Shown: positions 43,701 through 55,324 of the stretch, piece by piece | Layout of the letters: each line of letters opens with the position of its first letter | Position numbering within the stretch: the stretch's first letter is position 1 | DNA from: Escallonia rubra | Taxonomy: Eukaryota > Streptophyta > Magnoliopsida > Escalloniales > Escalloniaceae | Assembly (NCBI GenBank): GCA_033065855.1 | Contig: JAVXUO010000192.1 | Span: 372,001 to 436,000, forward strand | Direction of reading: 5' to 3' | Length of the DNA stretch: 64,000 nt | Notes under the pieces: model-generated | What the model saw: the letters and a program-made list of their open reading frames with translations, nothing else | Databases searched by the model: none | Told to the model about the DNA's origin: nothing | Translations under genes and position numbers: made by a program

Positions 43701-46700
43701 TTTTGTTAGTTATCGCTATTGCAGAAAAAGATGGTAGGCACAAAGATTGTTGTTGAGCCCTTTAATAGAAAAAATAATTTTAGTCTTTGACAAAGTATTG
43801 TCAAAGATATTTTGGTGCAAGAATGGCTCATGAAAGCTTTATCGGGCAAGAAGCCTGAAAAGATGGATGCTGATGATTGGAAGGAGTGTGAGGCAAAGGC
43901 TGTGAGTACAATCCGTTTGAGTTTGGCTCCTGAGGTCAAATATAGTGTGCTAAAGGAAACTTCTACTTTATCCATGTGGAGTAAGTTGGAAAAGATTTAC
44001 ATCTCAAAGTCTTTGACAAATAGATTGTATCTCAAGAAGAAATTGTACCAGCTGAGGATGGATGACGGTTCAGATATCAGAGATCATGTGAATACGTTCA
44101 ACAAAATCACCATCGAGTTACTGAAGGTGGAGGTTAAGATCGATGAAGAAGATCTAGCCATTATTTTCCTCCATCACTTCCATCCGCTTAGAAGACCTTG
44201 AGAATAGCATTGCTTGTTGGGAAGGACAAGCTTACAGTAGATGAGGTGACCACGACCCTCTTAGAAACAGATAGTCTAAAAGATTTAGGAGTGGTTCCCA
44301 TGTAGATGGCCTTGTTGCAAGAGAAGATCCAAAGTCGATTCAAGGCGCAACAAGAAGGTGAAGGGCCACTATAAAAATCACTATCAAGAAATAAAAAAAG
44401 GATTTGAAGGAACTAAAAGTAAAGAAGAAGCCTGAAAGCACTGTGGCTAGTGTTGCCGAAGAGAAATCAGATGAAGGTGAAGTAGACCTTCTTTTATGTT
44501 CGGCGCTAGTTTTGACAGGTAACAGTTCTCTGACGGATAATTGGATTTCAGATTCCGCATGCTTATACCATATGACCCCGAATAAAATTTTGGTTTGATA
44601 CATACATGCCATATGATGCTAGGAGTGTTCTAATGGGTAACAATGCTAGTTGTAAAGCCATTGGAATAGGTACCATAAAAATTAGGAGGTTTGACAAAAT
44701 TGTCAGAACTTTAACTGAAGTACGACATGTTCCTAAACTAAGAAAAACCCTAATTTCTATGGGAGCGTTAGATTCGTTTGGTTATGGGTTTTTTGCTCAA
44801 GGTGGAGTTCTAAAAGTCACTAAAAGCGTTATGGTCGTTATGAAAGGTCAAAAATTGGGTAATTAGTATAGAATGGTCGGTAACACTATTACAGGTAGAG
44901 TAACAATTACCACTCCTGCAAAATCTAATATTGGTAGTGAAACTTTATGGCATTTGAGGCCTGGGTATCAAAGAAATTCGTTGAAAGGTATAAAATCATA
45001 AAAGTTGGATTTTTCGAAAGTACTGTGTGTATGGGAAACAACGCAGAATAAGTTGTAAGACTGCAGCATCTTATACCATCAATGGTGTTCTAGACTATGC
45101 CCATTCAAATGTTTGGAGCCCATCTTCAGTTTCTTCACAAGGTGGCGCGTGCAACTTTGTTAATTTTATTGATGACTATTACAATAAGGTATGTATTTAT
45201 TTTGTGAAGCATAAATATGAATTATTTAGCATTTTCAAGCAGTGGAAAGTACAGGTTGAAGTCAGACAGATCGAAAGTTAAAGTACTTCAGAACTGATAG
45301 TGGCATGGAATACAAAGATGCAAATTCTTGGAATTATAAAGGGGGGAAAGCATTACCCGTCACTTCACAGTTAAAAGAACTCCACAGCAGAATGGAGTTG
45401 CCAAAAAAATGAACAGAACTCTATTGGCAGGTGCTAGAAGCATGAGATTACATGAAAATTTGCCGAAGAGTTTTTAGGCTGAGGCAGTTAACACTCCCTG
45501 TTATATCAATAGATCTCCTACAATAGCACTTGATGGAAAGGTACTTGAAGAGGTTTGGATAGGTACAACAGTTAACTTGTTATTTTTAAGAATTTTTGGT
45601 TGTCCTGCTTATCTCCATGTGCAGTATGAGGAGCTTTAGGAATTGGATGCAAAATCAAACAAGTGCAAATTCCTTCATTATGAAGCCGATGTTAAAGGTT
45701 ACCGGCTGTGAGATCTAGTTACTAAGAAGAAGATTGTTAGTTACGATGTTGTCTTTGACGAATCCTTGATGGTGATAAAGCAAAATGCCAAGAAGCCTAA
45801 AGTGGTTCAAAATTATGGTAAGACTATGGAGGTGGAAATAGATGATCATGGATCAAAAGAAGTTGATCAACAGTCCATGGAAGATCCAATGCAGCACCAG
45901 GACGAGCAACAAAGTATAGCCAAAAGTAGAGGGAAATGTGCCAGAAATACTCCTAAATGAGGATATGGTTTCTTTTGCGATAGTGGCAGGCAGTGGAGAT
46001 CCGTCTTGTTATAAAGAAGCAGTTCACGATCAAGACAGAGAAAATGGATGGCAGCCATGTCTAAAAAAAAATAGAATCATTGCATAAAAATACTACTTGG
46101 GAGTATATTGGATGCAAGTGGGTGTTTAGAAAGAAAGAAAGAAGCAGTTTCAGAAAAAAGATGGTGAAAAGTTCAAAGCACGATTAGTAGCATAGGGATA
46201 CTCTAAAAAATAAGGTATTGATTACAATGAGATTTTATTCCCAGTTGTAAAGCAAACCTCTATTTGAGTTATTTTGTTTATCGGGGCTATGTTTGACTTG
46301 GAGCTGGAACAATTAGACTTGAAAACTGCTTTTTTCCATGGAGATTTGGAAGAACTGATTTACATGCAACAGGCTGAGGGCTTTATAGAACTCGACAAAA
46401 AGAACTATGTTTGTAAGTTGAGAAAATTGCTTTACAGTCATAAGCAATCTCCTCGACAATGGTACAAGAGCTTTGACTCATTTATGGTTACACACGAATA
46501 TACTCGTTGTGAGTATGATTCTTGTGGTTATTTGAAAGCACTTGTCGATGGATCACAATTTTTTTTTTTTGTAATTATATGTTGATGACATGTTAGTTGC
46601 TGCAAAGAGTAATCAGAAATTGCTCAGCTGAAGGCTTTGTTGAGTGCTGAATTTGAGATGAAGGATCTTGGAGCTGCTAAGAAGATATGCACCAAAACCA

Positions 46701-47673
46701 AAGCAAGCCACCCCCGCGATGGAGATCTCTAAAGATTGACAGTCCCAGAAGTTGTGGATAACTCAAAAGAAGTATATTTAGAAAGTGCTAGAGAGGTTTA
46801 GCATGCTTGAATCTAAACCATTGAGCACACCGTTGGTTGCCCATTTTAAGTTATCTGCACAACAAAGTCCTCGTACACAAAACGAGGTGGAGCTTACGTC
46901 AAAAGTTTTATATGCAAATGCAATTGGATGTCTTACATATGCTATGATTTGTACAAGGCCTGACATCTCTCAGGCTGTTAGCGTTGTTAGCATGTACATG
47001 AAAATCCAGGTAAAGAGCATTGGAATACTGTGAAGCGGATTTTTCGATACCTTGTAGGCATGGTATCATGTTTGACCAAAATAATGCTTCAGATCATGTT
47101 GGGGGTTTTGTTGATTTAGACTATGCAGGGGATCTTGATTCAAGAAAGTCCATGACTAGTTACATGTTCACTTTTTGTGATGGACCCATTTGTCGGAGGT
47201 CGGTTTTATAGTCTACATTAGCATTATTTACAACAGAAGCCAAGTACATGGCAGTGACAAAGGCATCTAAAGAAGCTTTGTGGTTGAAGGGTTTGGTTGA
47301 AGAGCTTGGCTTTAAGCAAGGTGGTATCCTTCTGCATTGCGACAGTCAAAGCATAATTCACTTGGCAAAGAACCAAGTATATCATGCAAGGACCAAACAC
47401 ATTGATGTGGTATATCATCAGATCAGGGAGTGGATAAATTCTGGAGAAATAAAATTTTCCAAGATCCAAACCAATGAGAACGCAGCCGACATGCTGGCGA
47501 AGCCGTTGACAACAAGCAAGTTCAAGCATTGGTCGAACTTGATCAATCTTCTATGTTGCTGAGATTGGCTAATCATCACAGGGCATGGGGATGGACATTG
47601 CTACAGATGTCAATATGAAGGTTATCATCTCTGGTGATCTTTACATGGTGTGACAAGAAGTCAATGTGGAGAT

Positions 47674-48247
47674 TGTTGTGTTTGTGACTTCTTTGTCACC
47701 AACCATTAGCCACCAAAAGAATAGTATTCAAGATTTCAAGATTGTTGAACTGTTGACACCACATTGTTCTTAGCATGGAAACCAACCAACAACACTATAG
47801 CAAAAATGGCTATAGACTTTTGGAGTAAAAAATTACTATAAATTTGGTAGAACATCTAGCAAACATGTGCAATTAGGAAGTGCCTATAAATAAGGCCTTT
47901 CATCCATTGCTAAGATCATCTCAAAGTGAGTGAGCAAGAGAGAATTTCAGTAACCTCCTTCTTCATTGAGAGATAATATTTAGTGGGGTGTACAAGAGGT
48001 ATCCAGTTAGATAATGGTCTCGGGTTTTTGGGATTAAACTCTTGAGCGTTCTCTTGTACTTTTCTCGCGATATTCTCATACTATGAAGAAGTTTGCACGC
48101 CTGTGGAGGTAGGCACGTTATAGCCGAACTGCGTTAAATCTTGTGTCCAGATATTGTTGCCTTGTCTTTTTATGTTATAGTTCTTGTGATTATTCTTTTC
48201 CGTTACATACCAATGTTTTCGCAACATCTGCTTGAGTGATACTAACA
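47674..48247 (+). repeat. 3' LTR of degraded copia element
   Basis: It starts TGTTGTGTTTGTGAC just after a GTGGAGAT purine stretch and ends TACTAACA. Its last about 100 bases match 43583-43686 with scattered substitutions. The start is inferred from the purine tract because the 5' copy is truncated. Confidence 0.7.
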
Positions 48248-48363
48248 TTCTTCCTAAACAAGAGTCTTGCGTCTAAACCTCTCATAATTCTCTGACCTCC
48301 CATAGCCTCCCGTTTCTTTTTAAGTACGTTTTTTCTTCATATCCCCCATAGGCCATAACATCC

Positions 48364-48934
48364 TCAAGTCACTTCACTCTTAATTTCGTACGTGAGATAA
48401 TACCTAGTCCAACTGGGTAGATGCAACCTTGACAATGCTGCAAAGAAGTTGAAATTTCTCCTGAGGTAGGATCTGTCTCTTGATGCTATTTTAAAAACAT
48501 CAAAGCAGTCACTGACTTCTTCCAAGGCATTATTTATCTGAACATGTATATTTTTTAAATTATCTTGGGCCAAGTTCTTCCTAGCAATCTTAGAGGCATG
48601 GAGGGCGTCATTGTAGTTCTTGGAACACCGCAGCAACTTGCCTCCTGTTTTGGGCTTTTTTTACCTCACAATAAAAAGAGTTGAGAATTTCATGGATCTC
48701 TTTACCTTTGTTATATGCAAGATTGATTGAAACCTTTGTGATATCGTGCAGATTTCCATGGGGATAACGGAAAACTAATTCTACGAGCTTCAGGCACTGA
48801 GAAGCATGTTTGGTCTTGGAACATATGTACCTCAGTTTCATTCCCTTCTTACTTCTCCCCGGCGATGTTGGAGCAGTATAAACCAACACAAGGAGAAAAG
48901 ATAGCAACGTGGACTAAGTACCGAAGGAAGCCAT
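48364..48934 (-). pseudogene. PMEI: Invertase/pectin methylesterase inhibitor (PMEI) pseudogene
   Basis: Minus-strand sequence matches the PMEI-domain family: a hydrophobic signal region (LLSFLLVLVY), then ICSKTKHASQCLKLV, ISINLAYNKG-like helices, CSKNYNDALHASKIA and INNALEEVSDCFDVF. The conserved cysteine spacing of four-helix-bundle inhibitors of cell-wall pectin methylesterase or invertase is recognisable. It is broken: starting at the ATG at 48934-48932, codon 7 is TAG, and a frameshift near 48630-48640 separates the two halves. It ends at 48364. It lies between the copia 3' LTR and the Mutator-like element. Confidence 0.8.
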
Positions 48935-49216
48935 TTATGATGTTTAGTTCTTCTTTCTCTTATGCTCACCCTTAGAATGGATAAGGGTTAAATACAAAAC
49001 TGTACTTTGTGGTTTACCCATTTTTTACACTTTACTCCCCGTATTAACGATTTTTGCTATAATGTTCGCTATCCTTGACGAAAGCATCCAAACAAGTCAA
49101 AATTGGACTTCCGTGTAAAATCGGGCGTTAAGTCTGCATGTGCATGTCACGTGCAATTTAGCATCGGCATATCTGTCAATTTCCACCCCATCTCTCATTC
49201 TCTCTTTCTCTCTCTC

Positions 49217-49247
<31 letters not shown>

Positions 49248-49676
49248 TTTCCTCTGCTTGTTCTTGTTCTTGCTCTTCTCCTTCTCCTTCTTCTTCTTCT
49301 GTCTGTCTGTCTCTCTGTTAATGGTAGAAAAATGCCATAGACATAGAGAGAAAAAGAAGAGAGAGAAAGCATACAAGGAGGCAAAAGTTAAACAAAGAGT
49401 AACATTGTTTAGAGAGAGAAGGGGGAGTGTAAATCGTTTATTGGTTTTTGGGGGACAAAACCGGTTATGTAAAAATCCTAAAAATCCGATTTAGTTACTT
49501 TAAAATTGTGTGAGTGTGTGTATGTGTGTTTATGGGTTAGTAAGTGTATTCTGCTTAGCTGGTTAAATCTCAATATATAAAATTTAGAGAGAGAAAGAAA
49601 GGAAAAAACTAAAAAAAGACGAGAAACTGAGAAATTATTCAGAATACTAAACAATAAAATCATTGTTACTTACTGT

Positions 49677-49861
49677 CTGTCTGAGAGTCCCAGAAGTGAA
49701 CATCTCAGGAAGTGTAGAACTTCGTAATATTTTGGAGACACAGTGTTTTAAGTAGATGACTTTCACAACAAAGCCTCTCAAGATTTTTAGGGCTTTGCAG
49801 GAAATCATAAAGCTTGAACTGGTTCCAAGCTACTTCAATCCCTTCATACTCATCAAATGCC
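49677..49861 (-). pseudogene. WNK: Captured WNK kinase exon fragment
   Basis: Minus-strand translation from 49861 gives [20 protein letters not shown], then [15 protein letters not shown] and TKFYTS. This is the start of the kinase domain of plant WNK (with-no-lysine) kinases, where the usual subdomain II lysine is absent. A stop (49705-49707) follows; EMFTSGTLRQ continues in a shifted frame to 49677, so about 13 codons are deleted. An intron acceptor (CAG) directly precedes the exon on the coding strand, showing that genomic DNA with introns was captured. The gypsy element landed exactly at this exon start. Confidence 0.85.
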
Positions 49862-49864
49862 CTG

Positions 49865-50307
49865 TGGTATAGCTAAAAATATCCCTCCAATCTACGGACG
49901 ACACATGGCAGTTGTGACACGTAACCCATACTGGCTCATTACTGATATGGCACTTACCGTATTAGTCACCGGGCATAATCCCAAAGAGACTCTGACTCTA
50001 TCAGCTCAGATTCACATAAGATCCTCTAGGATCTTAATTAGATTCTGATTAGAGTTGGTCAAAGCCCAGTCCTACTAGGACTCCTCTTTCTACCACTATA
50101 TAAAGGGGTCAAGCCCCTCAGGTAAAGACAGGTTCACACACATACACATTGTGTCTTTATTGCTTCTCAAAGTTCTACCTTGTTATCCATCTCTGACTTA
50201 AGCATCGGAGCGTTCCCCCGTCGGAACCCCACCTGGCGGTCACTCCGTGTTCTCTTTTGCAGGCCTGATTTCTGGTGTGATTCCCGATCCAATTTTTAGC
50301 TGCAACA
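49865..50307 (+). repeat. 5' LTR of gypsy element
   Basis: It starts TGGTATAGC and ends GCTGCAACA. It contains a TATA box (ACTATATAAAGG, about 50094-50105) and presumably the transcription start downstream. Confidence 0.93.
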
Positions 50308-50309
50308 GA

Positions 50310-50327
50310 TTGGCGCCATCCGTGGGA
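50310..50327 (+). promoter_or_regulatory. Primer binding site of gypsy element
   Basis: TTGGCGCCATCCGTGGGA, three bases after the 5' LTR, resembles primer sites of plant Ty3/gypsy elements that begin TGGCGCC. The exact tRNA is not assigned. Confidence 0.7.
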
Positions 50328-50342
50328 CCACTACAAGGAACA

Positions 50343-52650
50343 TGGCCAATCATTCTTCTTCCGGTGACTCTTCACAGAGTCATTCCCAAAACCATCGTGC
50401 GCGAACTAGCAGCTCTCATCAACCAGGTCATTCTCGTGATCGACACTCGACCCCTTTACGCCACCATCATGCCAGTTCTTTTGAAGATGTTTACGTCAAC
50501 GTAACATCTACTAATCCCGAATCAGAAACTAGACCTCAGAAAAATCGATCTCCAACGTCTACTCTGAAAACGGTGACCTTCGTCATCGCCTGAACCGTCA
50601 GCTATTCAGAACACCACATGACAACCTTACAAAGGAAATCCATGAACTGAAGGATGTTGTAAACACTCTTCAGCGAAAGCTTGACATGGCAGTGGCTCCA
50701 CAGTTCACTCACCATTCTCATCTTGACCCTAACGACCTTCGTCTTCATCTCACCTCCAGATCAAGCTACGGTCGCAAATACATATCAACGGTCGATCCAA
50801 CTTATGATCCCAGAGAAAAGAGCGTAGATCACATGACTAGGAGTGGATCATGCTATCGACGGGATCCATCAGTCGAAGGCAGTACCAACTCTTCTCCCAG
50901 ACGAGTCGCCAGAGCTGAAACCCCTCGAAGATCTGTCCACAGAAAGAGGACGCCTGAGTTTCGTTCCCAAGAACGAGATTCCTAGAAGATGGTACCTAGA
51001 TATCGCTCTCCAGAACGATCTCTCCCAAGGGAAGAATCTAGATATCCGTTATCCGAAACCATTGAGAAAGCAAAGTTACCTCCCAACTTCTGAATGCCTC
51101 AGTGTGACCACTACGACGGGACTGGAGATCCAGGAGAACATGTTTATCAATTTCAAACAAACATGTTACTCCTCCAAGTTTCAGATGCTGTCATGTGCAG
51201 AGCCTTTCCCACCACTCTAAAAAAAGCTGCATATGCATGGTTCAAATCTCTACAACCAAGATCAATCTATTCCTTCAGCCAATTATCGGATCTCTTCCAA
51301 AAGCAATTTGTAAGTAGTCGCTCCCGAAGAAAGAACTCGGCGAGCCTGCTAAACATTGTGCAAGAGAAAAATGAATCTTTGGCGTGCTTCCTCGGACGGT
51401 TCAACGCAGCTACTTTGGAGATTGATAACTTGGACGAATCCGTGAAGTATACTGCCTTCCTTCGAGGCCTCCGTCCGACATCCAAGTTTGCGTTCTCTGT
51501 AAACAAAAGTCCTCCGGGTAATATGAAAGCCCTTCTCGAGAAGGCTAACAAGTATATTCAAGCTGAAGAATACCTGGAGACCCACAGAGGAAGACGCAGA
51601 TAAGGCAAACAAGAACAAAAGAAACGATCTCGAGAAATAACTCCTCAAGGAGGGAAGTCAGCAAAACAATCTAAGCGTGATGAAAGGCGTCCGAAAGACC
51701 CGTTTACTTCTGAAAATCTAATGCCGCTCAATGCCAGACTTTCAGAGATACTGCACAAGATCAAAGACAATAAAGCTCTCAAATGGCCAGAAAAGATGAC
51801 ATCTCGCCCGAACGAAAGGAATAGAAACTTATGGTGCCACTTTCACAACGATCATGGCCACACAACTGATGATTATGGATCACTTAAACAAACAATCGAA
51901 GCTCTCATTAAGCGTGGCCAGTTGAGAAAGTGGGTGGCGCGCAAAGAAGGACGACAAGAAACACCCTCAGCCGCTGAAGAAAGAGAACGGGAAGAGAATA
52001 CGGGTATAATCAACACTATCTCTGGGGGATTAGCCATAGGAGGCTCATCAGGACAAGCTCGAAAAGCATATGCTAGGGAAGTGTGCATAACGAGCCAACC
52101 CCCAAGTAAGAAATCGAAGACTGTGCCCTTACATACTATCTCTTTCTCAAAAGATGATCTAAAAGATATCAAGACTCCTCATGATGACCCGTTAGTCATC
52201 AGTATCAAAGCTGGGAACTTCGATGTGAAGCAGGTTCTGGTCGACAATGGAAGTTCCGCAGAAGTCTTATTTTACGATGCATTCAAGAAGATGAACATTC
52301 CAACGGACCGTCTCCGAAAGATGGATACACGGTTGTATGGATTCTGCAATCATCCAGTTGAGGTTGAAGGTATTATCGCACTCCCAGTTGTGATTGGCAC
52401 ACCTCCGACACAAGCCAACTTCATGCTTGATTTTGTGGTGGTAAAGGTCCCCTCAGCATACAACGCCATATTGGGACGACCAGCACTCAATCAACTACAG
52501 GCTGTAGTGTCAACCTATCACCTCAAGATGAAGTTCCCCACGGAACACGGGATTTGAGAGGTGAAAGGAGACCAGACTACAGCTCGTTAGTGCTATGTCA
52601 CTTCGTGCCGACCAAAGAAGACAAAGAAATTGGACTTCGAGGAAATCTTG
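50343..52650 (+). pseudogene. Gypsy gag-protease with in-frame stops
   Basis: The reading frame starts at MANHSSSG (50343) and shifts frame near 50570. It then runs in one frame to about 52650, broken by stops at about 50983, 51091, 51601 and 52555. The gag core (YDGTGDPGEHVYQFQ, AYAWFKSLQPRSI, LNIVQEKNESLACFLGRF) lies at 51100-51500. A single CCHH-like knuckle (WCHFHNDHGHTTDD) is near 51830. The aspartic protease is at 52180-52500, with VLVDNGSSAEVLFYDAF at its active site and ILGRPALN near its end. The active-site triplet is DNG rather than the more usual DTG/DSG. Each stop could arise from CAG, CGA or CAA by C to T change. The similarity ends before any reverse transcriptase. Confidence 0.85.
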
Positions 52651-52911
52651 ATCTGATAGAAAAGGTTCGAACTCAAGCCCATGAACGATCCGTTGTTCTA
52701 AAAACAACACGTCGCGCAGTAGCATCTTGCCCCGAGGCAAGACACTTCTTTTTCGGGGGGATAAGGGGCTCAAACCTTACCAAAACCCCAATCTCTTAGA
52801 AATTGTCTTTAGAAGATTTTTTCGAATAAATGGGTTGTCAAGCAATCCAATGTAAACTTTATTTTTGCTCGAGCAATAAAGTTATTTTTCACAGCATTGT
52901 TGTAATGTAAG

Positions 52912-53170
52912 CTTAGCCAAAACACTCTGTCTGAACAGAGTGATGGCCGAACACTCTGCCCGAACAGAGCGATCAACTTAGCCAAAAGACTATGTCCGAA
53001 CAGAGTGATGGCCGAACACTCTGCCCCGAACAGAGCGATCAACTTAGCCAAAACACTCTGTCCAAACAGAGTGATGGCCGAACACTTTGCCCGAACAGAG
53101 TGATCAACTTAGCCAATACATTCTGTCTGAACAGAGTGATGGCCGAACACTCTGACCAAACAGAGTGTGT
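52912..53170. repeat. Tandem hairpin array A, 65-bp units
   Basis: About four units start CTTAGCCAA at 52912, 52977, 53043 and 53107. Each contains two short inverted repeats of the type CTCTG-TCCGAA-CAGAG, which could fold into hairpins. It lies within the non-coding part of the gypsy element. Confidence 0.88.
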
Positions 53171-53596
53171 AACTCTTGAGTTTTATAAAAATACAAGAGA
53201 AGGCCAAACGGATTAGCTACAGATCTAAGTCCGTAAAGAAACAAAAGTTAATGGGGGCACCGTCACTCTACCAAAGCTTTTGCTTCTTCAAAGTATAGGC
53301 CGAGCGAGGGTGCTCGACTTCTTTGCCAACTCTTTAAGTGACGAATAAAGAGTTAGAGTTAAAGTAAAAATAGATAACGCTGTGTGAATGGTAGAATAAA
53401 CCATAAAAAACACATAGTGAACAAAGTACCATCAATAGAACAAAAGATAGAGTACATACAATGCCCTTAAAAGGGCATCAAAATACTCAGTCTAAAAAGA
53501 AATAAAGAGCCTACAAGATGAAGACTAGATCTAAGGCTCGGAGGCAACGCCTGAAGGACCATCCTTTGGAGGATGAGTTCATACGTGGAAATTGAA

Positions 53597-53795
53597 ACCA
53601 ACATTCTGTCCGAGCAGAATGTTGGCCGAACACTCTGCCCGAGCAGAGTGACCAAAGCTTGGACTAACATTCTGTCCGAACAGAATGTTGGCCGAACACT
53701 CTGCCCCGAGCAGAGTGACCAAAGCTTGGACCAACATTCTGGCCGAACAGAATGTTGGCCGAACACTCCGCCCATGCAGAGAACCAACTTCATAC
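53597..53795. repeat. Tandem hairpin array B, 66-67 bp units
   Basis: Three units start CCAACATTCTG or a variant at about 53598, 53664 and 53731. Each pairs ACATTCTG with CAGAATGT and CACTCTG with CAGAGTG around TCCGAGC/CCCGAGC loops. It is related to array A in sequence logic but has a different spacer. Confidence 0.88.
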
Positions 53796-54374
53796 CCTTT
53801 GTGCTCGGATGAAGCATAAAGGAACTGAAGCATCATGCCTGAACAGATTGGGAATAAACCCGTTGAGCTCGGACAAGCCATGTCCGAGCAGAATGATCAC
53901 CAAACTCGTCGCCCGTGCAGACATCCTAACTCCATTTCCTTTGTGCTCTCAAGAGCCCGTGGGTAAAACTCTATGGAGTTTGACTAAAGAAAGTTCTCGA
54001 GTGGTGGTCAAAGGAATTTTTTATAAGTAAAGCTTCCAACTGAAGTATTTTGGAGGAAATGAGGTTTTCTATGGATAGAGCTCGGAAAACTATCCGAAAT
54101 AAAAAAAAAATTCACCTCAAACGGATATCCGAGCAAAACGTTATGGACTTTTCAAGTTCTCAAGTGATAGTACAAGTGTATTTTTTGCTCGGATTTAACA
54201 AACATGACCTAGCAGCCCAGTGGCGTTTCGTTCTCATTCCACGCGTGAGGTCAAGGGTTTGAATCTGCTCGGACGCATGAGCAATAAATAGTTCTTTACT
54301 TTTTAAAGAAAGAGTTCATTAGATTGGGCCTCTCCACCATCAGGCCCGCGTCCGCGCAGCAAGCCCACACAACA

Positions 54375-54740
54375 TGTCCGAGCAGATCGTGGTCCGAGCC
54401 CAACGACTGAGCATAATGTTGGGGCTTCTCAGCTTGGGCCATAGTCCGAGCAGGCCATGGTCAAACCAGAAAAAATCCGAGCAGATCGTGGTCCGAGCCC
54501 AACGACCGAGCATAATGTTGGGGCTTCTCAGCTCGGGCCATAGTCTGAGCAGGCCATGGTCAGACCAGAAAAAATCCGAGCAGATCGTGGTCCGAGCCCA
54601 ACGTCCGAGCAGAACATGGTTCGAGCGGAAAAATCTGAACAGGCCCATAGTCCGAGCAGAGCATGGTCCGAGCAGAAAAATCCGAACAGACCCATAGTCC
54701 GAGCAGAAAAATTCCGAATAGAACTCTGCCCGAGCAGAAC
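54375..54740. repeat. Tandem array C, about 100-bp units
   Basis: Units starting TCCGAGCAGATCGTGGTCCG at about 54376, 54476 and 54575 decay into shorter TCCGAGCAGA-containing pieces up to about 54740. It shares the CCGAGCAGA core with arrays A and B. Confidence 0.85.
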
Positions 54741-54881
54741 CGTGTCCGAACAGAGCACTCTTTGAATATTTGAAATGTCAGACAAACAGATTCAATTCTG
54801 TTTTTGGCATATTTCGCTATCACCAGTGAAAAAAGTGTGCTTCCACCCGCTTCATTAACGCTGGTAAAAGCAGAGGGCATA

Positions 54882-55324
54882 TGATATAGCTAAAAATATC
54901 CCTCCAATCTACGGACGACACGTGGCAGTTATGACACGTAACCCATACTGGCTCATTACTGATATGGCACTTACCGTATCAGTCACCGGGCATAATCCCA
55001 AAGAGACTCTGACTCTATCAGCTCAGATTCACATGAGATCCTCTAGGATCTTAATTAGATTCTGATTAGAGTTGGTCAAAGCCCAGTCCTACTAGGACTC
55101 CTCTTTCTACCACTATATAAAGGGCTCAAGCCCCTCATGTAAAGACAGGTTCACACACATACACATTGTGTCTTTATTGCTTCTCAAAGTTCTACCTTGT
55201 TATCCATCTCTGACTTAAGCATCGGAGCGTTCCCCCGCCGGAACCCCACCCGGCGGTCACTCCGTGTTCTCTTTTGCAGGCCTGATTTCTGGTGTGGTTC
55301 CCGATCTAGTTTTTAGCTGCAACA
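54882..55324 (+). repeat. 3' LTR of gypsy element
   Basis: It starts TGATATAGC and ends GCTGCAACA, the same length as the 5' copy, with about a dozen substitutions. The duplicated CCCTG follows. Confidence 0.93.

Larger units (their letters stand above)
43583..48247 (+). mobile_element. Degraded Tnt1-like Ty1/copia retrotransposon
   Basis: A plus-strand element with a truncated 5' LTR (43583-43686), a tRNA-iMet primer site, gag, pol and a full 3' LTR (about 47674-48247). Gag of the UBN2 type (WLMKALSGKKPEKMDADDW, LYQLRM) lies at 43740-44200. Pre-integrase and integrase fragments lie at about 44880-45480, reverse transcriptase (LEQLDLKTAFFHGDLEELIYM) at about 46290-46700, and RNase H (DLDSRKSMTSYMFTF; TEAKYMAVTKASKEALWLKGLV) to about 47562. 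Many frameshifts and stops show it is long dead. The 5' LTR keeps only its last 104 bases. Confidence 0.85.
49865..55324 (+). mobile_element. Non-autonomous Ty3/gypsy element (gag-protease, no RT)
   Basis: A complete structure: 443-bp LTRs at 49865-50307 and 54882-55324, flanked by the perfect 5-bp duplication CCCTG (49860-49864 and 55325-55329). A primer-site-like TTGGCGCCATCCGTGGGA follows the 5' LTR. Coding similarity covers gag and an aspartic protease only. Reverse transcriptase, RNase H and integrase are absent, and about 2.2 kb before the 3' LTR consists largely of tandem hairpin arrays. The LTRs differ at about a dozen positions, so it is older than the Sirevirus. It sits inside the Mutator-like element. 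Confidence 0.93.

Noticed and set aside
52809..53216. ORFs on both strands (80 and 74 aa)
   Set aside because: Frame shadows of array A, with the repeated NRV/SDG peptide pattern tracking the 65-bp unit.
53467..54880. Many overlapping ORFs of 70-116 aa
   Set aside because: They are periodic translations of tandem hairpin arrays B and C; peptide repeats follow the DNA repeats and all frames are open.
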